From Acidobacteriota bacterium (GTDB lineage Bacteria; Acidobacteriota; Terriglobia; Acidiferrales; UBA7541), in NCBI GenBank assembly GCA_003224135.1, contig QHYO01000577.1, positions 1 to 9,788 of the forward strand: a DNA stretch of 9,788 nucleotides, given 5' to 3'. The position numbers were made by a program, and so were the translations under genes. Numbering within the stretch: the stretch's first letter is position 1; every line of letters begins with the position of its first letter. Shown in pieces: positions 1-7,835 of the stretch. The notes beneath the pieces are model-generated. The model was given only the letters and a program-made list of their open reading frames with translations. It searched no databases and was not told the origin of the DNA.

Positions 1-1808
1 AAGTCATCCACAGCCACGCTGTACGTGATTAGATCCACGGTGACTTCGGCGACATAAACGGCCCATGCAAAGGCTGCATAAGCCGACCCGCGATATTTTT
101 CTTCATCCCAAACAATGTCGTCGGGTTGTTCGTAGCGCGCCAAGCTGCGGAATTTGCCATGTTCCGCAACATATGCGCGGCATGCGTCGCGGAACTCGCC
201 GGACGAATAGGACTTCCCGAGCTTGCCGCTGACGGTTAGGGTTTGTCTGATTCCCACAGCAGCCGATTCGACGAGCTTTCCCACTACCATAACCGTACGC
301 GACGCCACTGTGGGGCCGCTATTCGGCACTTCCCGCGTATCTGGCTGAGCGATTCCGACGTCTTCATACCGCAGCCCGAGTGCTTCCGCCGCGATCTGGC
401 ACAGCACGGTCTTCGTGCCCTGCCCAAATTCCGTGCTTGAGACCAGGACGCGAACGCTTCCGTCGGCGCAAACTTCCAAGCCAACCACCGATCCGAGATC
501 GCCCATTCCCTTCTTATTGCGCCCCTGTTGGTTTTTGGCAAATTTTTCTTTTTTTGCGTGATAGTGCGAAACTTCGAGCGCTCGATCGAGTAGTTTTCCC
601 AGATCGATTTCTTCCTGCACGGTTTGTCCTGTTGTCGTGGTCTGGCCGGGCCTCAAAAAATTTTGACGCCGAATCTCGACAGGCGAGAGGCCAAGGACCT
701 CGGCGATACGGTCCATGTGGCGCTCGAGCGCGAACAAGGACTGCGGCGCGCCAAATCCGCGAAATGCTCCGTGCGGTGGTGTATTGGTCGCTACGGCCTT
801 AGCTCGAATGCGCACACTGGGCCAATAGTATGGCCCACCGGCATGGATGGCACCGCGCGAAAGCACCACCGGCGACAAAGTTTCGTAGGCGCCTCCGTCA
901 ATGGTGAATTCAATTTCTCCCCCCAGAATTTTCCCGTCTCTACGTATCGCTGTGCGGTGGCGTGTCCGCGAAGGATGGCGCTTCGTCGTGGCCGCCATAT
1001 CTTCCATGCGGTCATAAACAATTTTGACCGGCCTCCCCGACTTCATGGCCAGGAGCGCCGCGTGCCCAGCGATCATCGACGGATATTCTTCCTTGCCACC
1101 AAAGGCACCGCCCGTTTCCATCTGCACCACGCGGACGCGATTTTCTGGCAGGTTGCAGAGTTTCATGAGGGCCTTGTGTACGTAGTAGGGGCATTGCAGT
1201 GAACCCCACACAGTGAGACCTTGCTGCGGGTCGAACGAGGCAATCATTCCATTATTTTCTATATAGAGCTGTTCCTGAGCGCCCGTCGTATATTCACCTT
1301 CAACAACATAGTCGGCATTTTCCCATACGGCACCGACATCACCCTTTTCGATCAGATAGCTTTTGAAAGTGTTGTCTGCGCCCCATATGACTTGGGAGAG
1401 TTTCTCACTCTCTTCCATGCTGAAGATTGCGGGCATAGAATCGCATTCGACTGAAACCGCCTCAACGGCCTTCGGGAGAAGGTGGCGGTCTGGATGAGCC
1501 AGTAAGAGGAGTGGCTCCTCAGGATGATTGACCAAGCCATCTGCAAGGCACGGCTGATCGTCCTCGATGAGCGCGATGCAATTTTTCCCAGGGATATCCC
1601 TGGGCCAGACGATCACGAATTCCTTCCAATCAATCCCCGGGCCAAAGGTAAATTCTTTGATCTTGCCCCTGGGAATGCGGCTACGGACAGTGGCGCCATA
1701 GAGCATGCCCGGTAAAACCATGTCATCGACATACCGCGCCAGTCCGGTGACTTTGTCGCGTCCCTCTATGCGGGGAACCGAAGTGCCAACGATAGGCGCG
1801 TTCGTCAT
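1..1808 (-). CDS. Xanthine dehydrogenase family, molybdopterin-binding subunit (3' end beyond the left edge)
   Basis: Large molybdenum-cofactor subunit of a xanthine oxidase-family hydroxylase, in this context probably oxidising hypoxanthine/xanthine to urate in the cytoplasm. The frame is open from the ATG at 1806-1808 to the window edge (602 codons); an in-frame TAG lies a few codons upstream, so this is the first possible ATG, although no clear Shine-Dalgarno precedes it. Visible motifs: N-terminal RIEGRDKVTGLARYVDD typical of the family; GGAFGGKE at residues 233-240, with E240 matching the cofactor-pocket Glu of bovine enzyme (E802); AFRGFGAPQ at 348-356, with R350 matching substrate-binding Arg880; STEFGQGT near 456-463; PNSGPTVASRT after it. 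The catalytic Glu near the C-terminus (bovine E1261) would lie beyond the edge. Roughly 150-200 residues are missing compared with the usual ~770. Between GRNKKGMG and LGSVVGLEV (around 495-515) a loop usual in close relatives appears to be absent. Substrate specificity is inferred from the neighbouring allB and guaD; another substrate is possible. Confidence 0.9.
   Translation of the reverse strand, partial: MTNAPIVGTSVPRIEGRDKVTGLARYVDDMVLPGMLYGATVRSRIPRGKIKEFTFGPGIDWKEFVIVWPRDIPGKNCIALIEDDQPCLADGLVNHPEEPLLLLAHPDRHLLPKAVEAVSVECDSMPAIFSMEESEKLSQVIWGADNTFKSYLIEKGDVGAVWENADYVVEGEYTTGAQEQLYIENNGMIASFDPQQGLTVWGSLQCPYYVHKALMKLCNLPENRVRVVQMETGGAFGGKEEYPSMIAGHAALLAMKSGRPVKIVYDRMEDMAATTKRHPSRTRHRTAIRRDGKILGGEIEFTIDGGAYETLSPVVLSRGAIHAGGPYYWPSVRIRAKAVATNTPPHGAFRGFGAPQSLFALERHMDRIAEVLGLSPVEIRRQNFLRPGQTTTTGQTVQEEIDLGKLLDRALEVSHYHAKKEKFAKNQQGRNKKGMGDLGSVVGLEVCADGSVRVLVSSTEFGQGTKTVLCQIAAEALGLRYEDVGIAQPDTREVPNSGPTVASRTVMVVGKLVESAAVGIRQTLTVSGKLGKSYSSGEFRDACRAYVAEHGKFRSLARYEQPDDIVWDEEKYRGSAYAAFAWAVYVAEVTVDLITYSVAVDD
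1587..1604. repeat. Perfect 18-bp palindrome inside the xanthine dehydrogenase gene
   Basis: The sequence CCCAGGGATATCCCTGGG is its own reverse complement over 18 bases. It lies within codons for WPRDIPGK near residues 68-74 of the molybdopterin subunit. It could be chance arising from the coding constraint, or a protein-binding site. There is no second copy elsewhere in the window that I can see. Confidence 0.6.
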
Positions 1809-1846
1809 AGGGATCGAGGAATCATTCTAGCATTGAGCTTTTTCCG

Positions 1847-3196
1847 CTAGCGCAGGCACTCGGCGCCGATCGGATCTCCGGGAAACTCATCCTCCTTAAA
1901 CACCAGGCAACCTCGAAGATAAGTGGCTTTCACCACGCCGCGTAGCTTTTCTCCGAGGTACGGCGAAATCGGGTGGCGGAAGTACAAACTTTTAGCGCTC
2001 ACAGTGAACTCGCTCTCCGTATCGAAGACAACAAAATCGGCGTCGTATCCTGCCGCGATTCGGCCTTTCCGCTTGTGACAGCCAGCAAGATTTGCCGGAG
2101 CCTCAGACATCCAACGCGCGATATCGGTCAGCGCAAATCCGCGTTCTCTTGCCTCGGTGTACAACACGGCCAGAGCCACGGACAGGCTCGCAATGCCACC
2201 CCATGCGCTTCGGAAATTCCCTTCGTTGGTGTGCTTCATTTCCGGTGGACAGGGAGAATGATCCGTCGCCACCAGATCGATGGTTCGATCGCCCAGTCCC
2301 TGCCACAATTGTTCGCAATTTTCGCGGCTGCGAATCGGAGGAGCGCACTTAAACACCGTTGCACCTCTGGGAATTGTTTCAGCCGTCAGATGAAGATAGT
2401 GCGGACAAGTTTCCACAGTCACGGGTAGGCCCTCAGAACGTGCAGCCCGTAGTTCGGGGAGTGCTTTGCTGGCAGAGAGGTGGACGATGTGCAAGCGGAA
2501 GTTGTATTCGCGGCACAGCGACAGCAACAGTCGAATCGCTGATAGTTCCGCTTCTTCAGGGCGCGATTGCAGATACGTCTGGTAAAAAGACCAGTCCGCA
2601 TCTCTCATTCGCTCACTCGCTGAATCTATCGGAGCAGGAAGTTCTGCGTGCACAAGCAGTGGCAAGCCGGTCCGGGCAATATGAGGCACAGCATCCCGCA
2701 ATTGCTGCTCCGTGACCATGGTGAAGCCATCAATGCCAGGGTGAACGAGAAAACACTTGAATCCACGCGCTCCTGCGTTTGCCAAGAGCTCCACGTCGCC
2801 TTCGTTGTCCGCGACCACTCCTCCCCAAGCCATCCAATCCACCCGGCACCGGCCGCGAGCTGCTTCCCGCTTGGCCTCGAGCGCCGCCACATTGGTAGTG
2901 GCCGGCAAGCAATTCAAAGGCATGTCCACCAACAGAGTGAATCCTCCTGACGCCGCGGCCCGTGTTGCCGTCTCAAATCCTTCCCATTCCGACCGGCCAG
3001 GATCGTTGATATGAACATGGGAATCGACCAGGCCGGGCAGAATTGCGGCATCGCCGAAATCCTGGACCTCTGCGTGCCCTGGCACCTGATCCGGAGCGAC
3101 CACGCCCCGGATTCCTTCTCCTTCCACCAACACAGCGGCCGGACGCACTCCCTCCGGTGTGACTACCCGACGGGAGAGGAAGGCGCGCAGGCTCAT
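1847..3196 (-). CDS. allB: Allantoinase
   Basis: Hydrolyses the ring of allantoin to allantoate in the cytoplasm, a step in purine/ureide degradation that releases nitrogen. The 449-residue length fits bacterial allantoinases. The amidohydrolase metal site is complete: HVH at residues 60-62 (within DSHVHINDPGRSEWEGF), GFKCFLVHPG with the lysine to be carboxylated at K147, H183 in LLVHAE, H239 in HIVHLSAS, and D312 in ATDHSPC. The allantoinase-type segments VETCPHYLHL (261-270) and FKCAPPIRSRENCEQLW (282-298) and EWEGF separate it from hydantoinase and dihydroorotase. The start ATG at 3194-3196 matches the family's N-terminus, but no good Shine-Dalgarno is visible. The xanthine dehydrogenase subunit follows on the same strand after 38 nt, so the two are probably co-transcribed. 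guaD diverges on the other side. Identification is strong; substrate use has not been tested here. Confidence 0.95.
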   Translation of the reverse strand: MSLRAFLSRRVVTPEGVRPAAVLVEGEGIRGVVAPDQVPGHAEVQDFGDAAILPGLVDSHVHINDPGRSEWEGFETATRAAASGGFTLLVDMPLNCLPATTNVAALEAKREAARGRCRVDWMAWGGVVADNEGDVELLANAGARGFKCFLVHPGIDGFTMVTEQQLRDAVPHIARTGLPLLVHAELPAPIDSASERMRDADWSFYQTYLQSRPEEAELSAIRLLLSLCREYNFRLHIVHLSASKALPELRAARSEGLPVTVETCPHYLHLTAETIPRGATVFKCAPPIRSRENCEQLWQGLGDRTIDLVATDHSPCPPEMKHTNEGNFRSAWGGIASLSVALAVLYTEARERGFALTDIARWMSEAPANLAGCHKRKGRIAAGYDADFVVFDTESEFTVSAKSLYFRHPISPYLGEKLRGVVKATYLRGCLVFKEDEFPGDPIGAECLR

Positions 3197-3237
3197 TGTG
3201 AGGTGGTTCAGAAAAAGTCTCTTGAGAATGAGACCAG

Positions 3238-3266
3238 AGCGTAGCCTTATGTCCGCAGCTATTCAA
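3238..3266 (-). promoter_or_regulatory. Possible sigma70-type promoter for allB-xdh
   Basis: On the minus strand TTGAAT (3261-3266) is followed after 17 nt by TACGCT (3238-3243), which would start transcription about 35 nt upstream of allB. The -35 is fair (4 of 6) and the -10 is weak (3 of 6), so this is only a candidate. Confidence 0.22.
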
Positions 3267-3302
3267 GTCGCCGTAATCGATAATTCAACGCGAGAAAACT
3301 GC

Positions 3303-3329
3303 TGGACTCTCACTCTCCCGGCTTATACT
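3303..3329 (+). promoter_or_regulatory. Possible promoter for guaD
   Basis: TGGACT (3303-3308) and TATACT (3324-3329) resemble -35 and -10 boxes (4 of 6 and 5 of 6) with a short 15-nt spacer. Transcription from here would begin near 3336, downstream of the alternative in-frame TTG at 3329. That favours the ATG at 3386 as the guaD start. Confidence 0.3.
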
Positions 3330-3377
3330 TGCCGCCGAGCCCAGGTAGTCAGTTGTTTGCGGAAATTAGCAGCGATC

Positions 3378-3382
3378 AGGAG
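3378..3382 (+). promoter_or_regulatory. Ribosome binding site deciding the guaD start
   Basis: AGGAG precedes the ATG at 3386 with only 3 nt between, which is shorter than ideal. The next in-frame ATG (3401) would be 18 nt away, too far. The site therefore supports 3386, giving a 155-residue protein of normal family length. Confidence 0.5.
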
Positions 3383-3385
3383 CTC

Positions 3386-3853
3386 ATGAAAAATATTTTC
3401 ATGGCACGTGCGATTCAGCTTTCGATCGACGGAGTTCAGTCCGGGCGCGGCGGCCCCTTCGGCGCTGTGATTGTAAGAGACGGCAAGATCGTCGCCGAGG
3501 GAATGAATCAGGTGACTTCGACCAACGATCCAACGGCTCATGCGGAAATATTGGCCATCCGCCAGGCCTGCGAAAAGCTTGGAGTCTTTGAACTGAAAGA
3601 TTGCGAGCTGTATACCTCGTGCGAACCGTGTCCCATGTGCCTTGGCGCAATCTATTGGGCTCGCCTTAGGCGCATCTATTTCGCCAACACCGCGCAGGAC
3701 GCGGCGAGAATCGGTTTTGACGACTCCTTCATCTACAGTCAGCTGAAGCAGTCACCGTCGCTGCGGAGCATCCCAACAATCCAGATAATGCGCGAAGAAG
3801 CACTCGCGGGATTTCGCGCTTGGACGGAGAAACTCGACAGAATTCCGTATTGA
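3386..3853 (+). CDS. guaD: Guanine deaminase (cytidine-deaminase-fold, zinc-dependent)
   Basis: Hydrolyses guanine to xanthine and ammonia in the cytoplasm, feeding the xanthine oxidation encoded across the divergent promoter. With the chosen ATG the protein has 155 residues, almost the length of Bacillus subtilis GuaD. The zinc site is clear: TAHAE with H52 and catalytic E54, and SCEPCPMC with C79 and C82. GGPFGAVIV near 22-30 and AARIGFDDSFIY near residues 106-117 are typical of guanine deaminases and separate it from tRNA adenosine deaminase TadA, which shares the PCxxC core. The C-terminus ends in a tyrosine after a short helical tail, as in the GuaD swapped-dimer type. The frame extends upstream to a TTG at 3329 (19 more residues), but that part has no family similarity and no ribosome site. 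A weak promoter sits at 3303-3329. The call rests on motifs and context; a related nucleobase or nucleoside deaminase is the main alternative. Confidence 0.9.
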   Translation: MKNIFMARAIQLSIDGVQSGRGGPFGAVIVRDGKIVAEGMNQVTSTNDPTAHAEILAIRQACEKLGVFELKDCELYTSCEPCPMCLGAIYWARLRRIYFANTAQDAARIGFDDSFIYSQLKQSPSLRSIPTIQIMREEALAGFRAWTEKLDRIPY

Positions 3854-4278
3854 AACGTGGTCACTGGAACCATATTTCGGTACACCCTCGGCAGCCACGC
3901 CCTCGTCCATTTAGCTGTGCAGCGAAAGCACGGAGAACAGGAGGTAAATCACCCGCGCAGTTTCATGCGCAGGTCTGCTCTGGGTTTATTAACCGGATTG
4001 CGCCTACTTAACTTCTCTCCTACCTGCGCTCCTGAGATTAACCCGACCCTCTGCTGTTGTCTGATTGAACAGATAAATCATTAGCCTGACCAGTACTTCA
4101 GGTTTGGTGGTACATTCAGCCTAGCTCAGCGCCTGCACGAGGTCCGCTGGGCCGATTAGACCGCAGACCAGTTCAGAAACTTCCACCTGCTCAGCGCTCG
4201 CAGCAGGTAGCGTGCCCTCCTTTCCCGGCTGGTCGGCAGCATTAGAAGACCATTTCGAATCCGAGGGACCTGCCAGCG
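3854..4278. other. Non-coding stretch between guaD and the kinase
   Basis: No convincing gene is seen in these 425 bases. It holds a strong Shine-Dalgarno-like AGGAGGT at 3939-3945 with no start codon at a proper distance, a small inverted repeat GCGCA/TGCGC (3955-3959 and 3966-3970), and a 7-bp hairpin at 4185-4208. A kinase promoter must lie here or upstream, but no good sigma70 or sigma54 match stands out. No terminator with a T-run follows guaD. Confidence 0.6.
4185..4208 (+). other. Hairpin in the kinase leader
   Basis: ACCTGCT (4185-4191) and AGCAGGT (4202-4208) are perfect inverted arms around a 10-nt loop, 70 nt upstream of the kinase start codon. No T-run follows, so it is not an intrinsic terminator. 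It could be an operator or a leader structure, or chance. Confidence 0.4.
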
Positions 4279-6954
4279 ATGGAACGCGACGGCGCAACCA
4301 ACGAATCCAGCGAATTGTTCCGCGTCGTTGCAGAGACCGCGTCGGACGCCATCATCAGCATCGATCACGATAGCGTCATCCTGTTCGCGAATCGGGCAGC
4401 GGAAAGAATCTTTGGCTATCCTCTTTCCGAAATTCTGGGACAGCAGGCGACTCTGTTGATGCCGGAATATCTGCGTCATCTGCACAAGGCCGCCGTGCAC
4501 GCCTACGTGAAGACAGGCCAAAAACATATCTCATGGACAGGACTACAGCTAACGGGCTTACACAAGAGCGGAGCAGAAATTCCTTTGGAGATTTCGTTTG
4601 GCGAGCACGTCCGCGACGGCAAACACATCTTCACGGGCATTTTGCGAGACGTATCGGAACGCAGTCGAATCGAACGAGAGTTGCGCCATTCCCAGGAAAA
4701 GTACGCCAAAATGATTCACTCGAGCCCCGATGCGATCACTTTGCGCAGCCTGCCGGACCGCCGGTACAGCGAGGTCAGCGAGGGGTTCGTGCGCTTGACG
4801 GGCTACACCGCCGAGGAAGTAATCGGCAAAACGCCTTCCGAAGTCGGTATCTGGTCGGATGATTCACCACATTCAGAAATTCTCGAGAATTTGCGGCGCG
4901 ATGGTGAGGTCCGTGAGGTGGAGTTCGCTTTCCGAACCAAGGCCGGAGAACACCGTTACGCCACCGTTTCCGCCGTGCAACTTACACTCGGCACTGAGTC
5001 TTATATGCTTTCGATCAGCCGAGACATTACAGAGCGGAAAAGGGTCGAAGAGAGGCTGTCGCAACTCGCAGCCATCGTGGACTCTTCCGTTGACGCCATT
5101 ATCGGCAAAACCCTGGACGGCACAATTGTCAGCTGGAACGCGGGCGCTGAGGCTGTGTATGGCTATTCCTCCGCCGAAGCTGTCGGACAGTCCATCGCTA
5201 TTCTTACACCAGCCGAGCAGCAATACGAAGGGGACCAACTGCTCGATCGGCTCGCCCGCGGCGAGAAAATCGATCACCATGAGACGACTCGCATTCGCAA
5301 AGATGGTCGGAGAATTATCGTGTCCTTCACGCTTTCGCCAATTCACGACGCGAGCGGAAAGATCGTGGGCGCTTCCGCGATCTCGCGAGATATCACGGAG
5401 CGCCGACGCGTCGAGCAGGATCTACAGCGATCTGAGGCACGTTTCGCATCCCTGGTGCAAGACGCTCCTTATGGAATCTATCGTGTGACGTTGCACGGCC
5501 AATTTCTGCAGGTCAATCCCGCCCTTGTTCGCATGCTGGGATATCAATCGGAAGCCGAGCTGTTAAATTGCAACATCGAAACAGATGTCTATGCCAAACC
5601 CGAATTTCGAAAGCAGCTGATCGACGACTACTGGCGGGACAGAAACTTCAGGGACGTGGAAGTCCACTGGAAACGAAAGGACGGTGAGCGAATCATCGTT
5701 CGTCTCTCTGGTCGCCCGGTCGAGCGCCCGGCAGGCGAACTAGCCTATTTTGAAGTCTTTGCCGAGGACATCACCGAACGGCGATTCCTTGAAAGGCAAC
5801 TGTTGCAATCCCAGAAGATGGACGCGGTCGGCAGGTTGGCCGGTGGCGTCGCGCACGACTTCAATAACTTGCTCGGAGTGATCTTGGGACAGACCGAATT
5901 GCTTCAAGACGAACTTGACGGTAGTCCGTCCGTTCACCGAAGAGCGGAAGCGATCGACCACGCGGCACGCCGCGCCGCAGAACTCACAAAGCAACTTTTG
6001 GCATTTAGCCGGCAGCAGTTCATCGAGCCGCGCGTCGTCGATACCAATGCGATCGTGCGGGACATAGAGAAGCTCCTGAAAAGGTTGATCGGCGAGGATG
6101 TGGAATTGACGATTCACCTGCAACCGAACGCTGGCAACATCAAGGTCGATCCATCTCAACTCGAACAGATTCTGATGAACTTAGCTGTCAATGCCCGCGA
6201 TGCAATGCCCGACGGTGGAAGACTCATTCTAGAAACGGCGTACGTCGAGCTGGATGAGGCCTATGCGCGACAACATCTGGGCGCTAAGGCGGGCGATTTT
6301 GTAATGCTCGTCGTCAGCGACACCGGAACCGGCATGGACGCGCAGACCATGGCGCGGATTTTTGAGCCGTTCTTCACAACCAAGACAGAAGGACGAGGAA
6401 CTGGGCTCGGATTGTCCACTGTGTACGGCGTCGTGAAGCAAAACAACGGCTACATCATGCCCTATAGCGAAGTGGGACACGGTACGACGTTTCGAGTCTA
6501 CTTTCCGCGTGTCCGCGAGACTCCGGATTTGCGAGACAAGAAATCGAACCAAGAAGAGTTCGCAAAAGGTTGTGAAACAATTCTCATCGTGGAAGACGAA
6601 GAGGCTCTGCGCGAATTGGCTCGAGAGCTTCTCGAGGCCAAAGGCTACAAGTTGATCGAAGCAGAACGCGGCTATAAAGCGATCCAGTTGGTCGAACACT
6701 CCCAGACGTCAATCGATCTTCTCCTCACCGATGTTGTGATGCCCGGCATAGGAGGAAAGCAACTGGCAAAGGCACTCCTAGAGCTCCGGCCAGGGCTGCA
6801 TGTGCTCTACATGTCTGGCTATACCGACGACGTGATCAATAATCGCGTGTTGCCCGAGAACACCCTTCTACTGCCAAAACCGTTTACCCGGGCGCTCTTG
6901 CTGCGAAAGGTCCGCGAGGCGCTCGACACGAAAACATCTTTTAGTTCGTCGTAG
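4279..6954 (+). CDS. Soluble hybrid sensor histidine kinase: PAS x4, histidine kinase core, receiver
   Basis: An 891-residue cytoplasmic sensor with no signal peptide or membrane segment. It probably detects an internal signal (redox, gas or ligand) and passes phosphate from its histidine to its own receiver. Four PAS domains lie at about 12-130, 137-256, 262-378 and 385-503, each closing in a PAC-like motif such as [24 protein letters not shown] or EDITERRF. The kinase core has the H-box GGVAHDFNN with H526, the N-box [12 protein letters not shown] with N638, the G1 box DTGTGM (681-686), FEPFFTTK (695-702) and the G2 box [13 protein letters not shown] (706-718). The receiver (about 766-885) has acidic residues E772/D773, phospho-acceptor D818, S846 and K867, so it looks active. 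The first PAS resembles FixL, with H69 aligned to the haem-ligating histidine. A GAGGGA ribosome site lies 10 nt before the ATG. No separate output regulator is adjacent, so the target is unknown; a link to the purine genes cannot be claimed. Confidence 0.93.
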   Translation: MERDGATNESSELFRVVAETASDAIISIDHDSVILFANRAAERIFGYPLSEILGQQATLLMPEYLRHLHKAAVHAYVKTGQKHISWTGLQLTGLHKSGAEIPLEISFGEHVRDGKHIFTGILRDVSERSRIERELRHSQEKYAKMIHSSPDAITLRSLPDRRYSEVSEGFVRLTGYTAEEVIGKTPSEVGIWSDDSPHSEILENLRRDGEVREVEFAFRTKAGEHRYATVSAVQLTLGTESYMLSISRDITERKRVEERLSQLAAIVDSSVDAIIGKTLDGTIVSWNAGAEAVYGYSSAEAVGQSIAILTPAEQQYEGDQLLDRLARGEKIDHHETTRIRKDGRRIIVSFTLSPIHDASGKIVGASAISRDITERRRVEQDLQRSEARFASLVQDAPYGIYRVTLHGQFLQVNPALVRMLGYQSEAELLNCNIETDVYAKPEFRKQLIDDYWRDRNFRDVEVHWKRKDGERIIVRLSGRPVERPAGELAYFEVFAEDITERRFLERQLLQSQKMDAVGRLAGGVAHDFNNLLGVILGQTELLQDELDGSPSVHRRAEAIDHAARRAAELTKQLLAFSRQQFIEPRVVDTNAIVRDIEKLLKRLIGEDVELTIHLQPNAGNIKVDPSQLEQILMNLAVNARDAMPDGGRLILETAYVELDEAYARQHLGAKAGDFVMLVVSDTGTGMDAQTMARIFEPFFTTKTEGRGTGLGLSTVYGVVKQNNGYIMPYSEVGHGTTFRVYFPRVRETPDLRDKKSNQEEFAKGCETILIVEDEEALRELARELLEAKGYKLIEAERGYKAIQLVEHSQTSIDLLLTDVVMPGIGGKQLAKALLELRPGLHVLYMSGYTDDVINNRVLPENTLLLPKPFTRALLLRKVREALDTKTSFSSS

Positions 6955-7069
6955 TCTCACATGCCGGCGAAAAATGCGAAGCCGCTCTTTTCGACTGATC
7001 CAGGCACAATCGAGAGCGTCGTAACCGGAACAGAGATGGCCGACGCGAGATGCTCACTTGCTTCGACCG

Positions 7070-7171
7070 TCAGGCCACCTTACTGAGCAGGCGGGTAGCA
7101 AGCGAGAGCGTCAAACGAGAAATCCCGCTCAACAACATGCTGATCCCGACGAGTATGCCTGTGGGTCGATG
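7070..7171 (-). pseudogene. Possible 3' remnant of an HdeD/DUF308-family membrane protein
   Basis: On the minus strand the last ~33 codons before a TGA at 7070-7072 read GILVGISMLLSGISRLTLSL then ATRLLSK. This glycine/serine-containing hydrophobic helix followed by a basic end resembles the C-terminal membrane helix of HdeD-like (DUF308) proteins. Upstream in the same frame the translation is arginine/tryptophan-rich and unlike the family, and further upstream the DNA is the antisense of the PsiE gene, so the rest of the gene is gone. The match is short, so this stays tentative. Confidence 0.35.
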
Positions 7172-7237
7172 CTCAAGATGACGTCGCCTTGTTCCAGATC
7201 GGAGCAAGAGGGGAGACCACCAGAAACGGGAACGTAC

Positions 7238-7649
7238 GTGGCAAGAGAGGTCGCGATTCCGCACACACATGTTCACCGCTTGACTAGACATTTTCTCGAG
7301 CCCGCGCAAGACATTCTGGTGCTCACCATCGGCTTGGCGCTTTTTGGACTCATGGTTCGGACAATAGCCTGGTTGATTCTTCAGATCCTTCAAACCCACC
7401 TTCGATTTCCGCCAGGTAATAGCCGAAGTCTTGTTCATGCTGGTGATGGTCGAGGTCGTGCAGCTTGTGATCAGCTACCTCAGGGAGCGCCAAGTGACAT
7501 TGGACTTCATGGTAGAGCTCGGCATTGTTGCAACACTACGCGAGATCGTCCTGCGAGGTGTGACGGATCTGCCATGGCAGCAAGTCTCCGCTCTTACCGT
7601 TTTCGTCCTCGCACTGGGAGCGCCGCTCCGGTTTGGGGATCTGCTCTGA
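7238..7649 (+). pseudogene. PsiE-family membrane protein, broken by a one-base frameshift
   Basis: PsiE (phosphate-starvation-inducible E) proteins are small four-helix inner-membrane proteins of unknown activity. Here the first helix, DILVLTIGLALFGLMVRTIA then WLILQI, is read in one frame (codons in phase with 7238). The rest, FDFRQVIAEVLFMLVMVEVV followed by QLVISYLRERQVTLDF, the third helix and the C-terminus ending GDLL, is read in the +1 frame to the TGA at 7647-7649. Removing one C from ACCCACC (7394-7400) would join the two as LQTTFDFRQVIAEVLF, with good family continuity. The downstream frame has a TGA at 7374-7376, so it cannot supply the first helix. The start is uncertain: GTG at 7238 is one option, without a strong ribosome site. 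Either the gene is inactivated or the base is a sequencing error. Confidence 0.75.
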
Positions 7650-7835
7650 TCATTCGTCTGATTTGGAAAAGCAGGTTGCACAAGCCGATGTCAAGAGCAT
7701 TTCCCGCTAGCACCGTCGGAAGAACGCGATTGCGCCCTCTGTTCCGGCTGGCTACATCTTATGCGGTTTTGCGTTGAAAAGAATCGCTTCCGTATAAAGG
7801 CGGAGGTCTCAATCACAAATCATATCTTAGCCAGT

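Noticed and set aside
549..555. A7 run (A AAA AAA in phase on the minus strand) in the xanthine dehydrogenase gene, a possible slippery site
   Set aside because: The zero frame stays open and family-like on both sides, and the shifted frames give no recognisable product. It codes for KK in a lysine-rich stretch.
1973..2428. Long plus-strand open frames across allB (also 2359-2715 and 2648-2950)
   Set aside because: They are antisense to a well-conserved allantoinase, and their translations show no domain or ribosome site.
3329..3385. Upstream TTG extension of guaD by 19 residues
   Set aside because: It has no family similarity and no ribosome site, and it overlaps the candidate -10 box. The ATG at 3386 gives the normal family length.
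3857..4084. Open frame of 75 codons after guaD, with AGGAGGT at 3939-3945 and an ATG at 3965
   Set aside because: The ribosome-like site is 19 nt from the ATG, too far, and the translated peptide resembles no protein and has no coding character.
6968..6993. Imperfect hairpin CGAAAA...TTTTCG after the kinase stop, as a terminator
   Set aside because: The stem is interrupted and mostly A-T, and no T-run follows the second arm.
7650..7835. Possible gene or terminator between the PsiE remnant and DUF2277
   Set aside because: No open frame with family resemblance and no stem followed by a T-run was seen; it is plain spacer between convergent genes.
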